DNA of 64,000 bases from UBA6109 sp035366835 (lineage in GTDB: Bacteria > Desulfobacterota > Syntrophia > Syntrophales > UBA6109): contig DAOSIS010000001.1 in the NCBI GenBank assembly GCA_035366835.1, forward strand, positions 62,001 to 126,000, in the 5' to 3' direction. The first letter of the stretch is position 1; each line of letters begins with the position of its first letter. Position numbers and translations under genes: made by a program. The notes beneath the pieces were generated by a model. The model saw only the letters and a list, made by a program, of their open reading frames with translations. It was not told where the DNA came from and ran no database searches. Positions 43,611 to 52,231 of the stretch are shown here, one piece after another.

Positions 43611-44012
43611 CTATCTTTTCAGATGCTCCCGCACATAGGCGACGATCGTTCCCGTTTCCGTTCCGGGGCCATAGATCTCGCTGATGCCGGCCGCCTTGAG
43701 CGCCGGGATGTCGTCCCGTGGAACGATTCCCCCTCCCAGGACGAGAATGTCCGTCATCCTGCGCTTCTTCAGCTCCTCCATCACGCGGGGGAACAGCGTG
43801 TTGTGCGCGCCGGAGAGACTGCTCAGCATGATCACGTCCGCGTCCTCCTGTGCAGCGGCGCTGACGATCTGTTCCGGCGTCTGACGGAGCCCCGTATAGA
43901 TGACCTCCATGCCGGCATCGCGCAGGGCCCGCGCGATCACCTTCACGCCCCGGTCGTGGCCGTCGAGGCCCGGTTTTGCCAGCAACACGCGGATCGTCTT
44001 CACATCGTTCAT
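43611..44012 (-). CDS. Methylmalonyl-CoA mutase small (B12-binding) subunit
   Basis: This is a 133-residue cobalamin-binding domain with the DxHxxG motif in AKPGLDGHDRGVKVIA, where His binds cobalt from below, and the later LSSLSGAH and GGGIVPRDD segments. It is the C-terminal domain of class I mutases encoded as a separate gene. It pairs with the large subunit gene 17 bases upstream. GGAGAGGGAAGGGA precedes the ATG. Confidence 0.94.
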   Translation of the reverse strand: MNDVKTIRVLLAKPGLDGHDRGVKVIARALRDAGMEVIYTGLRQTPEQIVSAAAQEDADVIMLSSLSGAHNTLFPRVMEELKKRRMTDILVLGGGIVPRDDIPALKAAGISEIYGPGTETGTIVAYVREHLKR

Positions 44013-44029
44013 GGTTCCCTTCCCTCTCC

Positions 44030-45706
44030 TCAGAATGCCGTGCCGCCGCGATACTCGCCGAAAACATCCCGCATCGCGTCGCAGATTTCCCCGATCGTCG
44101 CCTCCGCCTTCACGGCGTTCAGGATCGCCGGCATGAGGTTCTCCTCGGTCCGCGCCGTCTTCCGGATCCCGTCCAGGGACCGCGTGACGGCATCCTGGTT
44201 CCTTTCCGCACGGAGCACCCGCAGTTTCCCGACCTGGGCTTCGCCCACGGCCTGGCGCACCTTGAGCAGCCCCTCCGGCGGCGGTTCCTCGATCTGGAAG
44301 CGGTTGACTCCCACGACCGTCCGGTCCCGCGATTCCACCTTCTTCTGGTATTCGTAGGCGCTGTTGGAAATCTCTCCCTGCACGTACCCGGCCTCGATCG
44401 CCGGGATCATCCCGCCCATCTGCGCGATCTTCTCCAGATACGCCCTCGCGCCGGCCTCGATCTCGTTCGTCAGGTTCTCCACGTAGTACGACCCGGCCAG
44501 CGGATCCACGGTGTCCGTCACGCCCGTCTCGTAGGCGATGAGCTGCTGCGTGCGCAGCGCGATCTGGACCGCCTGCTCCGTCGGCAGGGCAAGGGCCTCG
44601 TCGTAGGAATTGGTGTGCAGGGACTGGCATCCGCCCAAGACCGCCGAGAGCGCCTCGAAGCCCGTGCGCAGCACGTTCAGGAACGGCTGCTGCGCCGTGA
44701 GCGAGCAGCCCGCCGTCTGGACGTGATAACGCATCATCCAGGAGCGGGGATTCTTCGCCCCGAAGCGTTCCTTCATGATCCGCGCCCAGAGGCGCCGGGC
44801 CGCCCGGAACTTGGCGACTTCCTCGAAGAAATCCTGGTGCGCGCTGAAGAAGAACGACAGCTGCGGCCCGAAGTCGTCGACCTCGAGGCCCGCCTTGAGC
44901 GCCGTCTCCACGTACTCGATGCCGTCGGCGATCGTGAAGGCCACCTCCTGCACCGCCGTGCAGCCCGCCTCCCGCATGTGATAGCCGCTGATGCTGATGC
45001 TGTTCCAGTTCGGGATGTTCCTCGCGCACCATCCCAGGATGTCCGCCACGAGCCGCATAGCGGGACGGATCGGAAAGATGTAGGTCCCCCGCGCGATGTA
45101 TTCCTTGAGGAGGTCGTTCTGCACCGTCCCCCGCAGCGTCGATGCCGGGATGCCGCCGCGCTCCGCGAGCGCAACGTACATCGCCGTCAGGACTGCCGCC
45201 GGCGAATTGATCGTCATCGACGTGCTGACCTTGTCCAGCGGAATCTCCGCCAGCAAGGTCGCCAGGTCCCGCACCGAGTCGATGGCCACGCCGACCTTCC
45301 CGACCTCGCCCTCCGCCAGCGGATGGTCCGAATCGTAGCCGATCTGCGTCGGCAGATCGAAGGCGACGGAAAGTCCCGTCTGCCCCTGCTGCAGCAGGTA
45401 GCGGAAGCGCCGGTTCGTGTCCTCCGCCGTGCCGAAACCCGCGTACTGGCGCATCGTCCAGAAGCGGCCCCGGTACATGTTGCCCTGGATGCCCCGCGTG
45501 AACGGATGCTGTCCCGGGAAGCCGAGATCCGCCGTATAATCCATGCCCTCCACGTCCGCCGGCGTGTAGAGCCCCTTCACCGGCATCCCGGAGATCGTCT
45601 CGAAACGCTTCTTCTGCTCCGGCGTCTTCGCAAGCTGCTTGCCGGTCGTTTCCTCCCAGGTCTTCAGACCCGCGGAGATCCTCGCCAGTTCTTCCTTTTC
45701 AAACAT
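44030..45706 (-). CDS. Methylmalonyl-CoA mutase large (catalytic) subunit
   Basis: The 558-residue TIM-barrel subunit isomerises R-methylmalonyl-CoA and succinyl-CoA with B12. It has the classical stretches FPGQHPFTRGIQGNMYRG, SVAFDLPTQIGYDSDH and GGCQSLHTNSYDEALALP, and ends just short of a B12 domain. Missing that domain, it needs the small subunit downstream. ATG 45706 has GAGGTG ahead; the frame stays open upstream but has no sense as protein. Closely related ICM-type enzymes share this split form, so isobutyryl-CoA mutase cannot be ruled out, although the epimerase nearby favours methylmalonyl-CoA. Confidence 0.92.
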   Translation of the reverse strand: MFEKEELARISAGLKTWEETTGKQLAKTPEQKKRFETISGMPVKGLYTPADVEGMDYTADLGFPGQHPFTRGIQGNMYRGRFWTMRQYAGFGTAEDTNRRFRYLLQQGQTGLSVAFDLPTQIGYDSDHPLAEGEVGKVGVAIDSVRDLATLLAEIPLDKVSTSMTINSPAAVLTAMYVALAERGGIPASTLRGTVQNDLLKEYIARGTYIFPIRPAMRLVADILGWCARNIPNWNSISISGYHMREAGCTAVQEVAFTIADGIEYVETALKAGLEVDDFGPQLSFFFSAHQDFFEEVAKFRAARRLWARIMKERFGAKNPRSWMMRYHVQTAGCSLTAQQPFLNVLRTGFEALSAVLGGCQSLHTNSYDEALALPTEQAVQIALRTQQLIAYETGVTDTVDPLAGSYYVENLTNEIEAGARAYLEKIAQMGGMIPAIEAGYVQGEISNSAYEYQKKVESRDRTVVGVNRFQIEEPPPEGLLKVRQAVGEAQVGKLRVLRAERNQDAVTRSLDGIRKTARTEENLMPAILNAVKAEATIGEICDAMRDVFGEYRGGTAF

Positions 45707-45845
45707 ACAGCACCTCGATGGCCCTCTCCTGCGGAATATCCTGTGCCGCTCTCTTCTTCCGCGCTGCACCCGTCCCGGATTCTGAGCCCCGTTCCCTTCG
45801 CCGGGTCTGTTTCGGTCTTCCTTCACCCGTCCGCAGCCGCCTCGT

Positions 45846-46002
45846 ACCTGCATGTCCCCGGCTGGTCATGCAGGTCGTCAGGACCGTCGCGACGGTCCGG
45901 CCTCCGGTCCGCATGTCCTGAGATCCACAAGTTCCATCCGGAGGAACTACCAGAAGGGCGCCTCCGCCTCCCCGCAGCGGATGCGGATGAGGGCGGTTTT
46001 TT
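45846..46002 (+). ncRNA. Candidate structured RNA ending in an intrinsic terminator
   Basis: In the 498-base gap between the mutase and second TRAP operons, four hairpins follow each other on the plus strand. They are ACCTGCATG 45846-45854 with CATGCAGGT 45867-45875; the 18-base palindrome GGACCGTCGCGACGGTCC at 45881-45898; AGTTCC 45930-45935 with GGAACT 45943-45948; and the terminator below. No coding frame explains them. The strand is inferred only from the terminator T-run. A promoter was not found. The hairpins could equally be minus-strand leader structures of the mutase gene. Confidence 0.4.
45964..46002 (+). terminator. Orphan plus-strand intrinsic terminator
   Basis: CCGCCTC (45964-45970) pairs with GAGGGCGG (45989-45996, one bulge), and CCGCA (45972-45976) with TGCGG (45982-45986). 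TTTTTT follows at 45997-46002. All annotated genes for more than 3 kb on either side are on the minus strand, so what it terminates is unclear. Confidence 0.7.
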
Positions 46003-46006
46003 GAAG

Positions 46007-46053
46007 CCGCGGAGGTCTGTCTTCGTAGTCCGGCATGGACTGCCACCTCGCGG
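46007..46053. other. Nested hairpin in the mutase-TRAP gap
   Basis: The outer arms CCGCGGAGGT (46007-46016) and ACCTCGCGG (46045-46053) pair with one bulged G. Inside, AGTCC (46027-46031) pairs with GGACT (46037-46041). It lies between the TRAP operon end and the mutase start. I see no match to a cobalamin riboswitch core here or elsewhere in the gap. Confidence 0.6.
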
Positions 46054-46136
46054 ACGGACCGCCCCGATCGCCGGTCGGCCGGGCTCGAACCATAACAGAT
46101 TCGCCCCGCCCTGTGAAGAGGGAAACGGGCCCGCGC

Positions 46137-46168
46137 AGCGGCGGAAGAATCCTTCGTCTTCCGCCGCT
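46137..46168 (-). other. Hairpin at the end of the second TRAP operon
   Basis: AGCGGCGGAAGA (46137-46148) and TCTTCCGCCGCT (46157-46168) form a perfect 12-base stem 37 bases beyond the dctM stop. There is no T-run on the minus strand. It probably marks or protects the 3' end of the long operon. Confidence 0.7.
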
Positions 46169-46204
46169 CGGGAAAGGGATTTCGTTTTCCACGCAGAACT
46201 TCTC

Positions 46205-47485
46205 TTACATCAGGCTAGGCAAAAACGTGACGATCTGCGGAAACATATACAAGATGGCGGTGACAAGCAGGTCGCGACCGACAAACGGCATGGACCCGCG
46301 GATAATCGTCACGATGGGAACATCGGGAGCCACGCTCTTGGTTGCATACAGGTTCACGCCCACAGGGGGGGTGATATAAGCCATCTCGCACATGATCACC
46401 ACGATGATGCCGAACCAGATGGGATCATAGCCGAGATTCATCATGATCGGGAAGAACACGGGCAGCGTCATGACCATCATGCCCGTTGCCCCGACGAAAC
46501 ATCCCAGCAGCAGATACACACCGAGAACGAGGATAAAAATGATGAGGCGCGGCACCTGCAGCTGATTGATCCAGTCCACGAGCCCATGGCTGAAGCCGCT
46601 CAGGGTGAGAAAGCGGGCGGACAGGACCGCCGCCATGATGATGATCAGGATCATTCCCGTCGATTTCACCGTGTCGCGCAGGGACTCGAAGATGGCCTTC
46701 CGGGTGATCGTGCGCGTGACGAAGCCGATGCCGAACATGGCGGACGCTCCGAACGCAGCCGCTTCGGTGGCGGTGCAGAGCCCTCCGTAGATGCTGCCGA
46801 TAACGGCCAGCACAAGCGCCACAACCACCCAGAGATGCCGTAGCGAGTAGATCTTCTCCTGCCAGGAAAACGTTGTCGTATCTCTCGGCAGGTTTCTTCC
46901 CTGGATCATGATAAGGACGATGAACACGAAGGCGCTCAGGAAGCCCGGCAGAAACGCGCCGATGAGCAGTTTCCCGATGGACTGATCCACGAGGGAACCG
47001 TAAACGCAGATCATGATGCTGGGTGGAATGAGCGCAGCCAAGGTGCCGGATCCCGCTACGACGCCCGTTGAAAGGTAGTCGGGATATCCGGCCTTCCTCA
47101 TGACCGGGATCGAAGCCTTCCCGATGACCACGCACGCGGCGACGCTCGACCCCGAACAGGCGCCGAAGATCGTCTGGGCGATCACGACACTGACGGCAAG
47201 GCCGCCCGGAAGCCTCCCGAACCATTTCCGGGCGATCTCAAAGATTTGGGTGAGGAACCCGCAATGGAATCCTATGTTCCCCATGAGGATGAACATGGGG
47301 ATCACGGAAAATTCATATTTGGACAGATAGTTGTAAAACATGGGTGCGGAACTGGCCAGCATCTGATCGAGCCCGACCAGATAAAGATTGCCCACCAGGG
47401 AAACCAGGATCAGCGCCCAGGCGATGGGCAGGCCCAACCCGACCAGAAGAAGCATCACGATAATGCCGATCATCCCGATAATCAT
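46205..47485 (-). CDS. dctM: TRAP transporter large permease (DctM), second system
   Basis: The 426-residue membrane protein has about 12 helices. The family pieces are GLGLPIAWALILVSLVGN, VIPMFILMGNIGFHCG, FGACSGSSVAACVVIGKASI and AALIPPSIMICVYGSLVDQS. It is the transport subunit for the system made with the small permease gene four bases upstream and DctP before that. It is the last gene of the long acyl-CoA operon. Confidence 0.93.
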   Translation of the reverse strand: MIIGMIGIIVMLLLVGLGLPIAWALILVSLVGNLYLVGLDQMLASSAPMFYNYLSKYEFSVIPMFILMGNIGFHCGFLTQIFEIARKWFGRLPGGLAVSVVIAQTIFGACSGSSVAACVVIGKASIPVMRKAGYPDYLSTGVVAGSGTLAALIPPSIMICVYGSLVDQSIGKLLIGAFLPGFLSAFVFIVLIMIQGRNLPRDTTTFSWQEKIYSLRHLWVVVALVLAVIGSIYGGLCTATEAAAFGASAMFGIGFVTRTITRKAIFESLRDTVKSTGMILIIIMAAVLSARFLTLSGFSHGLVDWINQLQVPRLIIFILVLGVYLLLGCFVGATGMMVMTLPVFFPIMMNLGYDPIWFGIIVVIMCEMAYITPPVGVNLYATKSVAPDVPIVTIIRGSMPFVGRDLLVTAILYMFPQIVTFLPSLM

Positions 47486-47488
47486 CCG

Positions 47489-48031
47489 TCATGCCTCCTT
47501 CCCTGCCGGTTCGTTCGCGAGCTTCATCGCCGCATGGGCGTCTTTCATTTGAAGAAAGAGCCGGGTTCCCACCAGGAAAAGGCCGATGATCCCCAAGATG
47601 AGCAGGGGCCAGGCCGGCAAAAAGAGCGTGGCCGTGGTGACGTTCGTGTGAACGGCCCGCTGAAGAAACCAGATCATCTCGACGAACATGACGGCGACGA
47701 CGAAAAGACTCATCGCCAGCAGAAGCATGTCCAGGAAGTACCCGGACTTGCGGCCCTTCAGTTTATCGGGGAGCATGTCCATGGTGATATGCCCCCGGAC
47801 CGCCTGGACGCTTGCCAGGCTGAGAAATGTCAGCAGAAAAACGGACTGCTCCACGACATCCACCACCCCGTAGAACGAATGATTGAAGAAGGCACGGGAC
47901 ATGATCTCTCCGGTGATGAATATGCAAAGAAGCAGGGACAAGAAAGCCGGGACGTAAAACGAAAAGATCTCTTCGACCTTTTCGTAGATGACGCGGATTC
48001 TACTCTTGCGGTCCATCTCCCTCTCCCTCAT
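47489..48031 (-). CDS. dctQ: TRAP transporter small permease (DctQ), second system
   Basis: The 180-residue protein has four helices, with FYVPAFLSLLLCIFITGEIM in the first pair and RGHITMDMLPDKLKGRKSGY in the conserved cytoplasmic loop. Its stop lies three bases before the dctM start. A hairpin (48039-48070) separates it from dctP. Confidence 0.88.
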   Translation of the reverse strand: MREREMDRKSRIRVIYEKVEEIFSFYVPAFLSLLLCIFITGEIMSRAFFNHSFYGVVDVVEQSVFLLTFLSLASVQAVRGHITMDMLPDKLKGRKSGYFLDMLLLAMSLFVVAVMFVEMIWFLQRAVHTNVTTATLFLPAWPLLILGIIGLFLVGTRLFLQMKDAHAAMKLANEPAGKEA

Positions 48032-48038
48032 GCCAAGC

Positions 48039-48070
48039 GGGTGAGGCTGTTCGCGGGAACCGCCTCACCC
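48039..48070 (-). other. Hairpin between dctP and dctQ, second system
   Basis: GGGTGAGGC (48039-48047) pairs perfectly with GCCTCACCC (48062-48070), and the loop contains GTTC and GAAC that can pair again. There is no T-run. It occupies most of the 75-base gap, ending 8 bases ahead of the dctQ ATG, in the same place as the hairpin of the first TRAP operon. Confidence 0.8.
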
Positions 48071-48106
48071 ACCCTTCTGTCGGCTATTTCCGTTTCATAT
48101 CTCCCT

Positions 48107-49225
48107 CTACTTCCCGGTATTGATGTCTTTCCGGGTGATCCCCGGCGCCCCGTTCGGATATTTCGCCATGACTTCCGCGGCGATCCGTTTGTGATCGGCA
48201 AGCGCCTGCTTGGCTGCGTTGTAATCCGGGCATCGTTTCGCCCAAGCCTCGTACTCCGGCTCGGCCTTGGCGATGAGTTTTTCCCTGTCTTCCTTCGGAA
48301 AATGGAGTACCTGGATCTTCTTCTCCTTAATCATCTTCGCCGCCGATGCATGCAGGTCGGGGTTATGCAAGTAGTCCCAGTAGAACTTCGGGCAGTCGTC
48401 CCGCACGCTCTCAATGACCTTTTTCAAGTCATCCGGCAACGCATTCCAAGAATTCTTGTTGATGAAATAGGGCGCAGGGCCGATCTGCATGTCCATCCCG
48501 AGTATCAGGTACTTCGAAATTTCATCGATCTTGTAGGCATGCAGGGTCAACGGCGTATGCGCAACCATGTCGATGACGCCGCTGTCCAGCGCCGTATAGA
48601 ACTCTGTCGCCGGCACGGCCATGGGCGACACGCCGAAATTCTTCAGGACCGCTCCCAGGTCCGGGGCCAGGCGGATCCGGAGCCCCTTGAGGTCGTTGAT
48701 GTTCCGGACGGGCTTCTTGCCCATGAGATTGTAAGCGCCGGAGGAGATGTAACAACCGGCATAGACACCGTCGAACTTGTTCGTCTCATCGATGAAGGGT
48801 TTCGATTCCATACCGAGACGGTTGATCACGAGTAGATTCCAGTCTTCCCGCGCAAGGTTTGTGAAAGGCAGGTAGGTCATGAGCCAAATCGGGGTCTCTC
48901 CCGCCGCGTAGAAAGGCACGTGACACACCACGTCCGCCAGCCCGCCCTTCAGGGCCTGCATCATCTCCTTCGGCCCGTTGAGTTCGTCGACGTAGTACAT
49001 GCGAATCTTGATCCGTCCCTTGGAGCGTTTTTCCACCTCGTCGGCCCACCACTTCTGGGACGGGGTGGTAATCTTGTTCCCCGACGCGGCCCATGTGGAG
49101 AATTTCCATTGAAACACCTTCTGTTCGGCCGCGAAGCCCGTATTCCCGAACGCCGATACGGCCAATGCAGCCAATCCCACCATCAAACCCCAGAATTTCC
49201 AGGTCGCGCTTCCCCTTTGCTTCAT
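48107..49225 (-). CDS. dctP: TRAP transporter substrate-binding protein (DctP), second system
   Basis: The 372-residue periplasmic protein has a signal peptide ending near NTGFAA. It has the DctP-type WWADEVEKRSKGRIKIRMYY, NDLKGLRIRLAPDLG and TEFYTALDSGVIDMVAHTPL. It is only distantly like the first DctP. Its operon links it to an acyl-CoA synthetase, so its ligand is probably a carboxylic acid that is activated on entry. ATG 49225 has AAGGAGGG nine bases ahead. Confidence 0.92.
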   Translation of the reverse strand: MKQRGSATWKFWGLMVGLAALAVSAFGNTGFAAEQKVFQWKFSTWAASGNKITTPSQKWWADEVEKRSKGRIKIRMYYVDELNGPKEMMQALKGGLADVVCHVPFYAAGETPIWLMTYLPFTNLAREDWNLLVINRLGMESKPFIDETNKFDGVYAGCYISSGAYNLMGKKPVRNINDLKGLRIRLAPDLGAVLKNFGVSPMAVPATEFYTALDSGVIDMVAHTPLTLHAYKIDEISKYLILGMDMQIGPAPYFINKNSWNALPDDLKKVIESVRDDCPKFYWDYLHNPDLHASAAKMIKEKKIQVLHFPKEDREKLIAKAEPEYEAWAKRCPDYNAAKQALADHKRIAAEVMAKYPNGAPGITRKDINTGK

Positions 49226-49302
49226 GTCCGATCCCTCCTTTTTTCTGTCAATCTCGATTGATTGAAGATTCTCCAAACCCCTCCCGACTCTCGTTTTCCG
49301 AA

Positions 49303-51459
49303 TCAGTTCTCTCCTTGCCCAACAACCAGGGCATCGACGGCGACGACGCCCTTTCCCTCCGGCAGGACCATGAGAGGATTGATTTCCAGTTCGCGGATCA
49401 GATCGCCGTGGCGGCTGATGATCCGGGAAATCTTGACGATGGCGTCCGCCAGGGCCTTTACGTCATAGCGGAAGCCGCCGCGGAACCCGGTCAGCATGCT
49501 CGAGGACCGGACCTCGCGAATCATGCCCAGCGCCTCGTCTACAGTGACCGGCGACAAGCGGAACGCCACATCCTTGAAGAGCTCGACATAGATTCCGCCC
49601 AGCCCGAACATGACCGTCGGCCCGAAGGAACCGTCCAGTCTCGCACCGACGATCACCTCCACTCCGTTCGCAACGGTTTCTTCGAGGAGAACGCCTCTGA
49701 CATCGGACGGGGTGACGAGAGCGGATGCCTTCTGCATCATTTCCGCAAATGCCTGCTGCGCTTCCTCCTGAGTCCGAACGTTCAACTTCACAAGCCCGTG
49801 TTCCGTCTTGTGAAGCAGTTTCGGACTCTGCAGTTTCATGACCAGGGGAAATCCGATCTTCTCTGCCGACGCCGCGACCTCCCCCGCAGTACGAACCAAT
49901 GCCCCGCGGGGGACCCGCAAACCGGTCTGGGCCAGGACTTTCTTGGTTTCATACTCCGTCAGATTGTCGAAGTCACCCGGCTGAAACCGGGGGATCTCTA
50001 AAGCCGGGGACTCTTCCTTCGTGAAATCTCTGGTGTTCGCCAAATATCCTGCCGCCGAGGTGATATGTGCCAGCGCCGTCAGCCCCCTTCCCAAGTCACG
50101 AAAAACAGGGATTCCCGCGTCTCCCAGTTCCACGTAGAGTTGCTGGGGGCCGGCAATCCAAACCACCACGACCGGCTTCTGGCGATCCTTCAGCGTCCGG
50201 ATCAGGCTTCGCGCTCCGAGGACGCCGTATTTTTCTTGGATACCCATGACGACAAGCACGGAGTCGATATTGGGGTCGTTCAGAACCGCTGCAGTCCATT
50301 CCCCGAGGAGATCCGGTTTGGTGACGGAATCTGCCACGTCAACGGGGTTGCGTGTGGCGGCGAACCATGACAGCGTCGTTCCCAGAACCTTCCGGGTCTC
50401 TTCAGCCAGGGATGGCAGTTCAAGTCCCATAGACTGAGACTGATCGGCCACCCAGATGCCGGCGCCCCCCGATACGGAAACGACGCCGAGGCGGTTTCCC
50501 TTGGGGTAGGGCCGGTGCCGGCTCAGGGTCAGAAAATCCAGCATCTCCTGCATGCTGTTTACACGCACTGCCCCGGCCTGGCGGAACGCGGCGTCATAAA
50601 CCGTGTCTTCTCCGGCCAACGATCCCGTGTGCGACTGGGCGGCTTCGGCGCCTACGGCCGTTCTGCCGACCTTCATGACGGCGATGGGCTTTTTCTGCTG
50701 CAGGGCCATGCTCACGCCCCGGAGAAACTTCCTGCCGTCCTTGCATCCCTCAACGTAGCAACCAATCGCCTTCAGCGTAGGCTCTTGGGAAAGAAAACCC
50801 AGCACGTCCGCTACATCCAGGTCCATTTCATTGCCGAGCGTTACCAGATACTTCAAACCGAGGTTCTGTTCATTGGCCATTCCGTACAGGAAGCCGCCAA
50901 TGGCGCCGCTTTGAGAAATCAGGGCCACATCGCCGGGAATCAGATCCCCCGGTTTCTGCATGCAGGTGGAAAAATAGGGCGTCGCTCGCTGGGGTTCCGA
51001 TACAAAACCCTGGCAGTTTGGACCCAGGACCGTGATGCCGTGCCGGCGGGCCATCTCCTGCAACGCCGCTTCCGCCGCTTTCCCCTTCTCGCCGGTCTCG
51101 CCGAAACCCGAAGAGATAACCATGACGTTTCGTACGCCGCGTTTTGCGCAGTCTTCCACGGCCTGCGGCACGGAAGCTGCGGGGATTGCAATGATGACCA
51201 GATCTGGGGGTTCGGGGAGGTCTGCGAGTCTGGCATAACACTTCACGCCTTCCAGTTCCTGATATTTCGGATTGATGGGATAGATTTTTCCGCGATAGCG
51301 GTAACGCAGCAGATACTCAAGCAGTCTTGCACTGGGCTTGGAAGCGGCCGGAGACCCTTCCACAACCGGAGAAGCGCCCAGGATCGCAATGCTGGCCGGA
51401 TTCAGCAATTTTTCGAGATCGCGATACGGCTTTGAACCCTGAAAATCAGCCAATGTCAT
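49303..51459 (-). CDS. ADP-forming acetate/acyl-CoA synthetase, fused subunits
   Basis: This 718-residue protein has a CoA-binding Rossmann domain (LNPASIAILGASPVVEGSP), a succinyl-CoA-synthetase-like region with the phospho-His in QSHTGSLAGEDTVYD, and a C-terminal ATP-grasp domain (about 500-718, GFPLVMKLQSPKLLHKTEHG). The family makes acyl-CoA from acid, ATP and CoA, giving ADP, or runs backwards to save ATP. The order alpha-beta in one chain is common in anaerobes. It is expected to activate the acid brought in by the TRAP system. CTAAGGAGG precedes the ATG. Confidence 0.9.
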   Translation of the reverse strand: MTLADFQGSKPYRDLEKLLNPASIAILGASPVVEGSPAASKPSARLLEYLLRYRYRGKIYPINPKYQELEGVKCYARLADLPEPPDLVIIAIPAASVPQAVEDCAKRGVRNVMVISSGFGETGEKGKAAEAALQEMARRHGITVLGPNCQGFVSEPQRATPYFSTCMQKPGDLIPGDVALISQSGAIGGFLYGMANEQNLGLKYLVTLGNEMDLDVADVLGFLSQEPTLKAIGCYVEGCKDGRKFLRGVSMALQQKKPIAVMKVGRTAVGAEAAQSHTGSLAGEDTVYDAAFRQAGAVRVNSMQEMLDFLTLSRHRPYPKGNRLGVVSVSGGAGIWVADQSQSMGLELPSLAEETRKVLGTTLSWFAATRNPVDVADSVTKPDLLGEWTAAVLNDPNIDSVLVVMGIQEKYGVLGARSLIRTLKDRQKPVVVVWIAGPQQLYVELGDAGIPVFRDLGRGLTALAHITSAAGYLANTRDFTKEESPALEIPRFQPGDFDNLTEYETKKVLAQTGLRVPRGALVRTAGEVAASAEKIGFPLVMKLQSPKLLHKTEHGLVKLNVRTQEEAQQAFAEMMQKASALVTPSDVRGVLLEETVANGVEVIVGARLDGSFGPTVMFGLGGIYVELFKDVAFRLSPVTVDEALGMIREVRSSSMLTGFRGGFRYDVKALADAIVKISRIISRHGDLIRELEINPLMVLPEGKGVVAVDALVVGQGEN

Positions 51460-51490
51460 AACGCCATCCTCCTTAGAATCGTCGACTTGA

Positions 51491-52231
51491 TCAGCGTCCC
51501 TTGTAAACGGGCTTTCTCTTTTCCATCAGCGCCCTGGCGCCCTCCTTGGCATCCTCGCTCTCCACGAGGGCCGTCATGATGCGGTTGCCGACCGCCGCAA
51601 CCTCCATGACACTGGGATAGGTCTGAAGATGAACGAGCTTCTTGACGGTCTTGATAAGAAGCGGCGCATTCGCGGCGATGCCTTCCGCCATGGTCACGGC
51701 GGCTTCCATAAGCTTGTCAGGGGCGACGACCTGATTGACGAATCCCACCTCATAGGCCCTTTGGGCGGTGATGACGTTGCCCGTGATGAGGATTTCCATG
51801 GCGACGCCCATCGGAATGTAGCGGGTCAGCACCTGCGCGTACCCTGCCATGATGCCCCGCTTGGCTTCCGGCAGAGCGAACTGGGCGTCGCTGGCAGCGA
51901 TGCGGATGTCCGAGTACATCGCGACGGCGAATCCTCCTCCGAAGCAGTATCCGTTGATCGCGGCGATGACGGGCTTGTACAGTTCGACGCCGATGCCCGG
52001 ATAGGCCGGCGCAAGATCTCCCGGATCGCTGAGATCCATGCCTGCGCAGAACGCCTTGCCGCCGGCTCCGGACAGGACGGCCACATAGGCTTCCTCGTCC
52101 TGGCTGTACCTCGTCCAGGCCGTTCTCAAGCCCTCGACGAGGGCACGGTTGAGCGCATTGCGCTTTTCAGGGCGGTTCATGGTCACATAGACCACGTGCC
52201 CCTTTTTCTCGTAAAGAACGATGTCACCCAT
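51491..52231 (-). CDS. Enoyl-CoA hydratase/isomerase (crotonase) family protein
   Basis: The 246-residue crotonase-fold enzyme has the oxyanion-hole parts KAFCAGMDLSD and INGYCFGGGFAVAM. The second catalytic glutamate of classical hydratases is kept (Glu122 in LPEAKRG). The first, 20 residues earlier, is alanine (Ala102), so it may be an isomerase, hydrolase or altered hydratase rather than a standard enoyl-CoA hydratase. Its ATG overlaps the end of the etfA gene by eight bases. It lies 31 bases ahead of the acyl-CoA synthetase gene. Confidence 0.88.
   Translation of the reverse strand: MGDIVLYEKKGHVVYVTMNRPEKRNALNRALVEGLRTAWTRYSQDEEAYVAVLSGAGGKAFCAGMDLSDPGDLAPAYPGIGVELYKPVIAAINGYCFGGGFAVAMYSDIRIAASDAQFALPEAKRGIMAGYAQVLTRYIPMGVAMEILITGNVITAQRAYEVGFVNQVVAPDKLMEAAVTMAEGIAANAPLLIKTVKKLVHLQTYPSVMEVAAVGNRIMTALVESEDAKEGARALMEKRKPVYKGR

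Noticed and set aside
46080..46095. GGGCTCGAACC looks like a reverse-strand tRNA T-loop
   Set aside because: The flanking five-base arms do not pair, and no D-arm, anticodon arm or acceptor stem could be fitted on the minus strand.
45707..46204. Cobalamin riboswitch before the B12-dependent mutase
   Set aside because: No match to the B12-box or the conserved GGTG-AA-CC core in proper order was found. Only loose GGGAA and AATCC fragments occur.
43976..46843. Plus-strand open frame of 955 codons over the mutase and TRAP genes
   Set aside because: The translation is low-complexity Arg/His/Pro-rich and crosses two clear minus-strand gene sets and a hairpin-filled gap.
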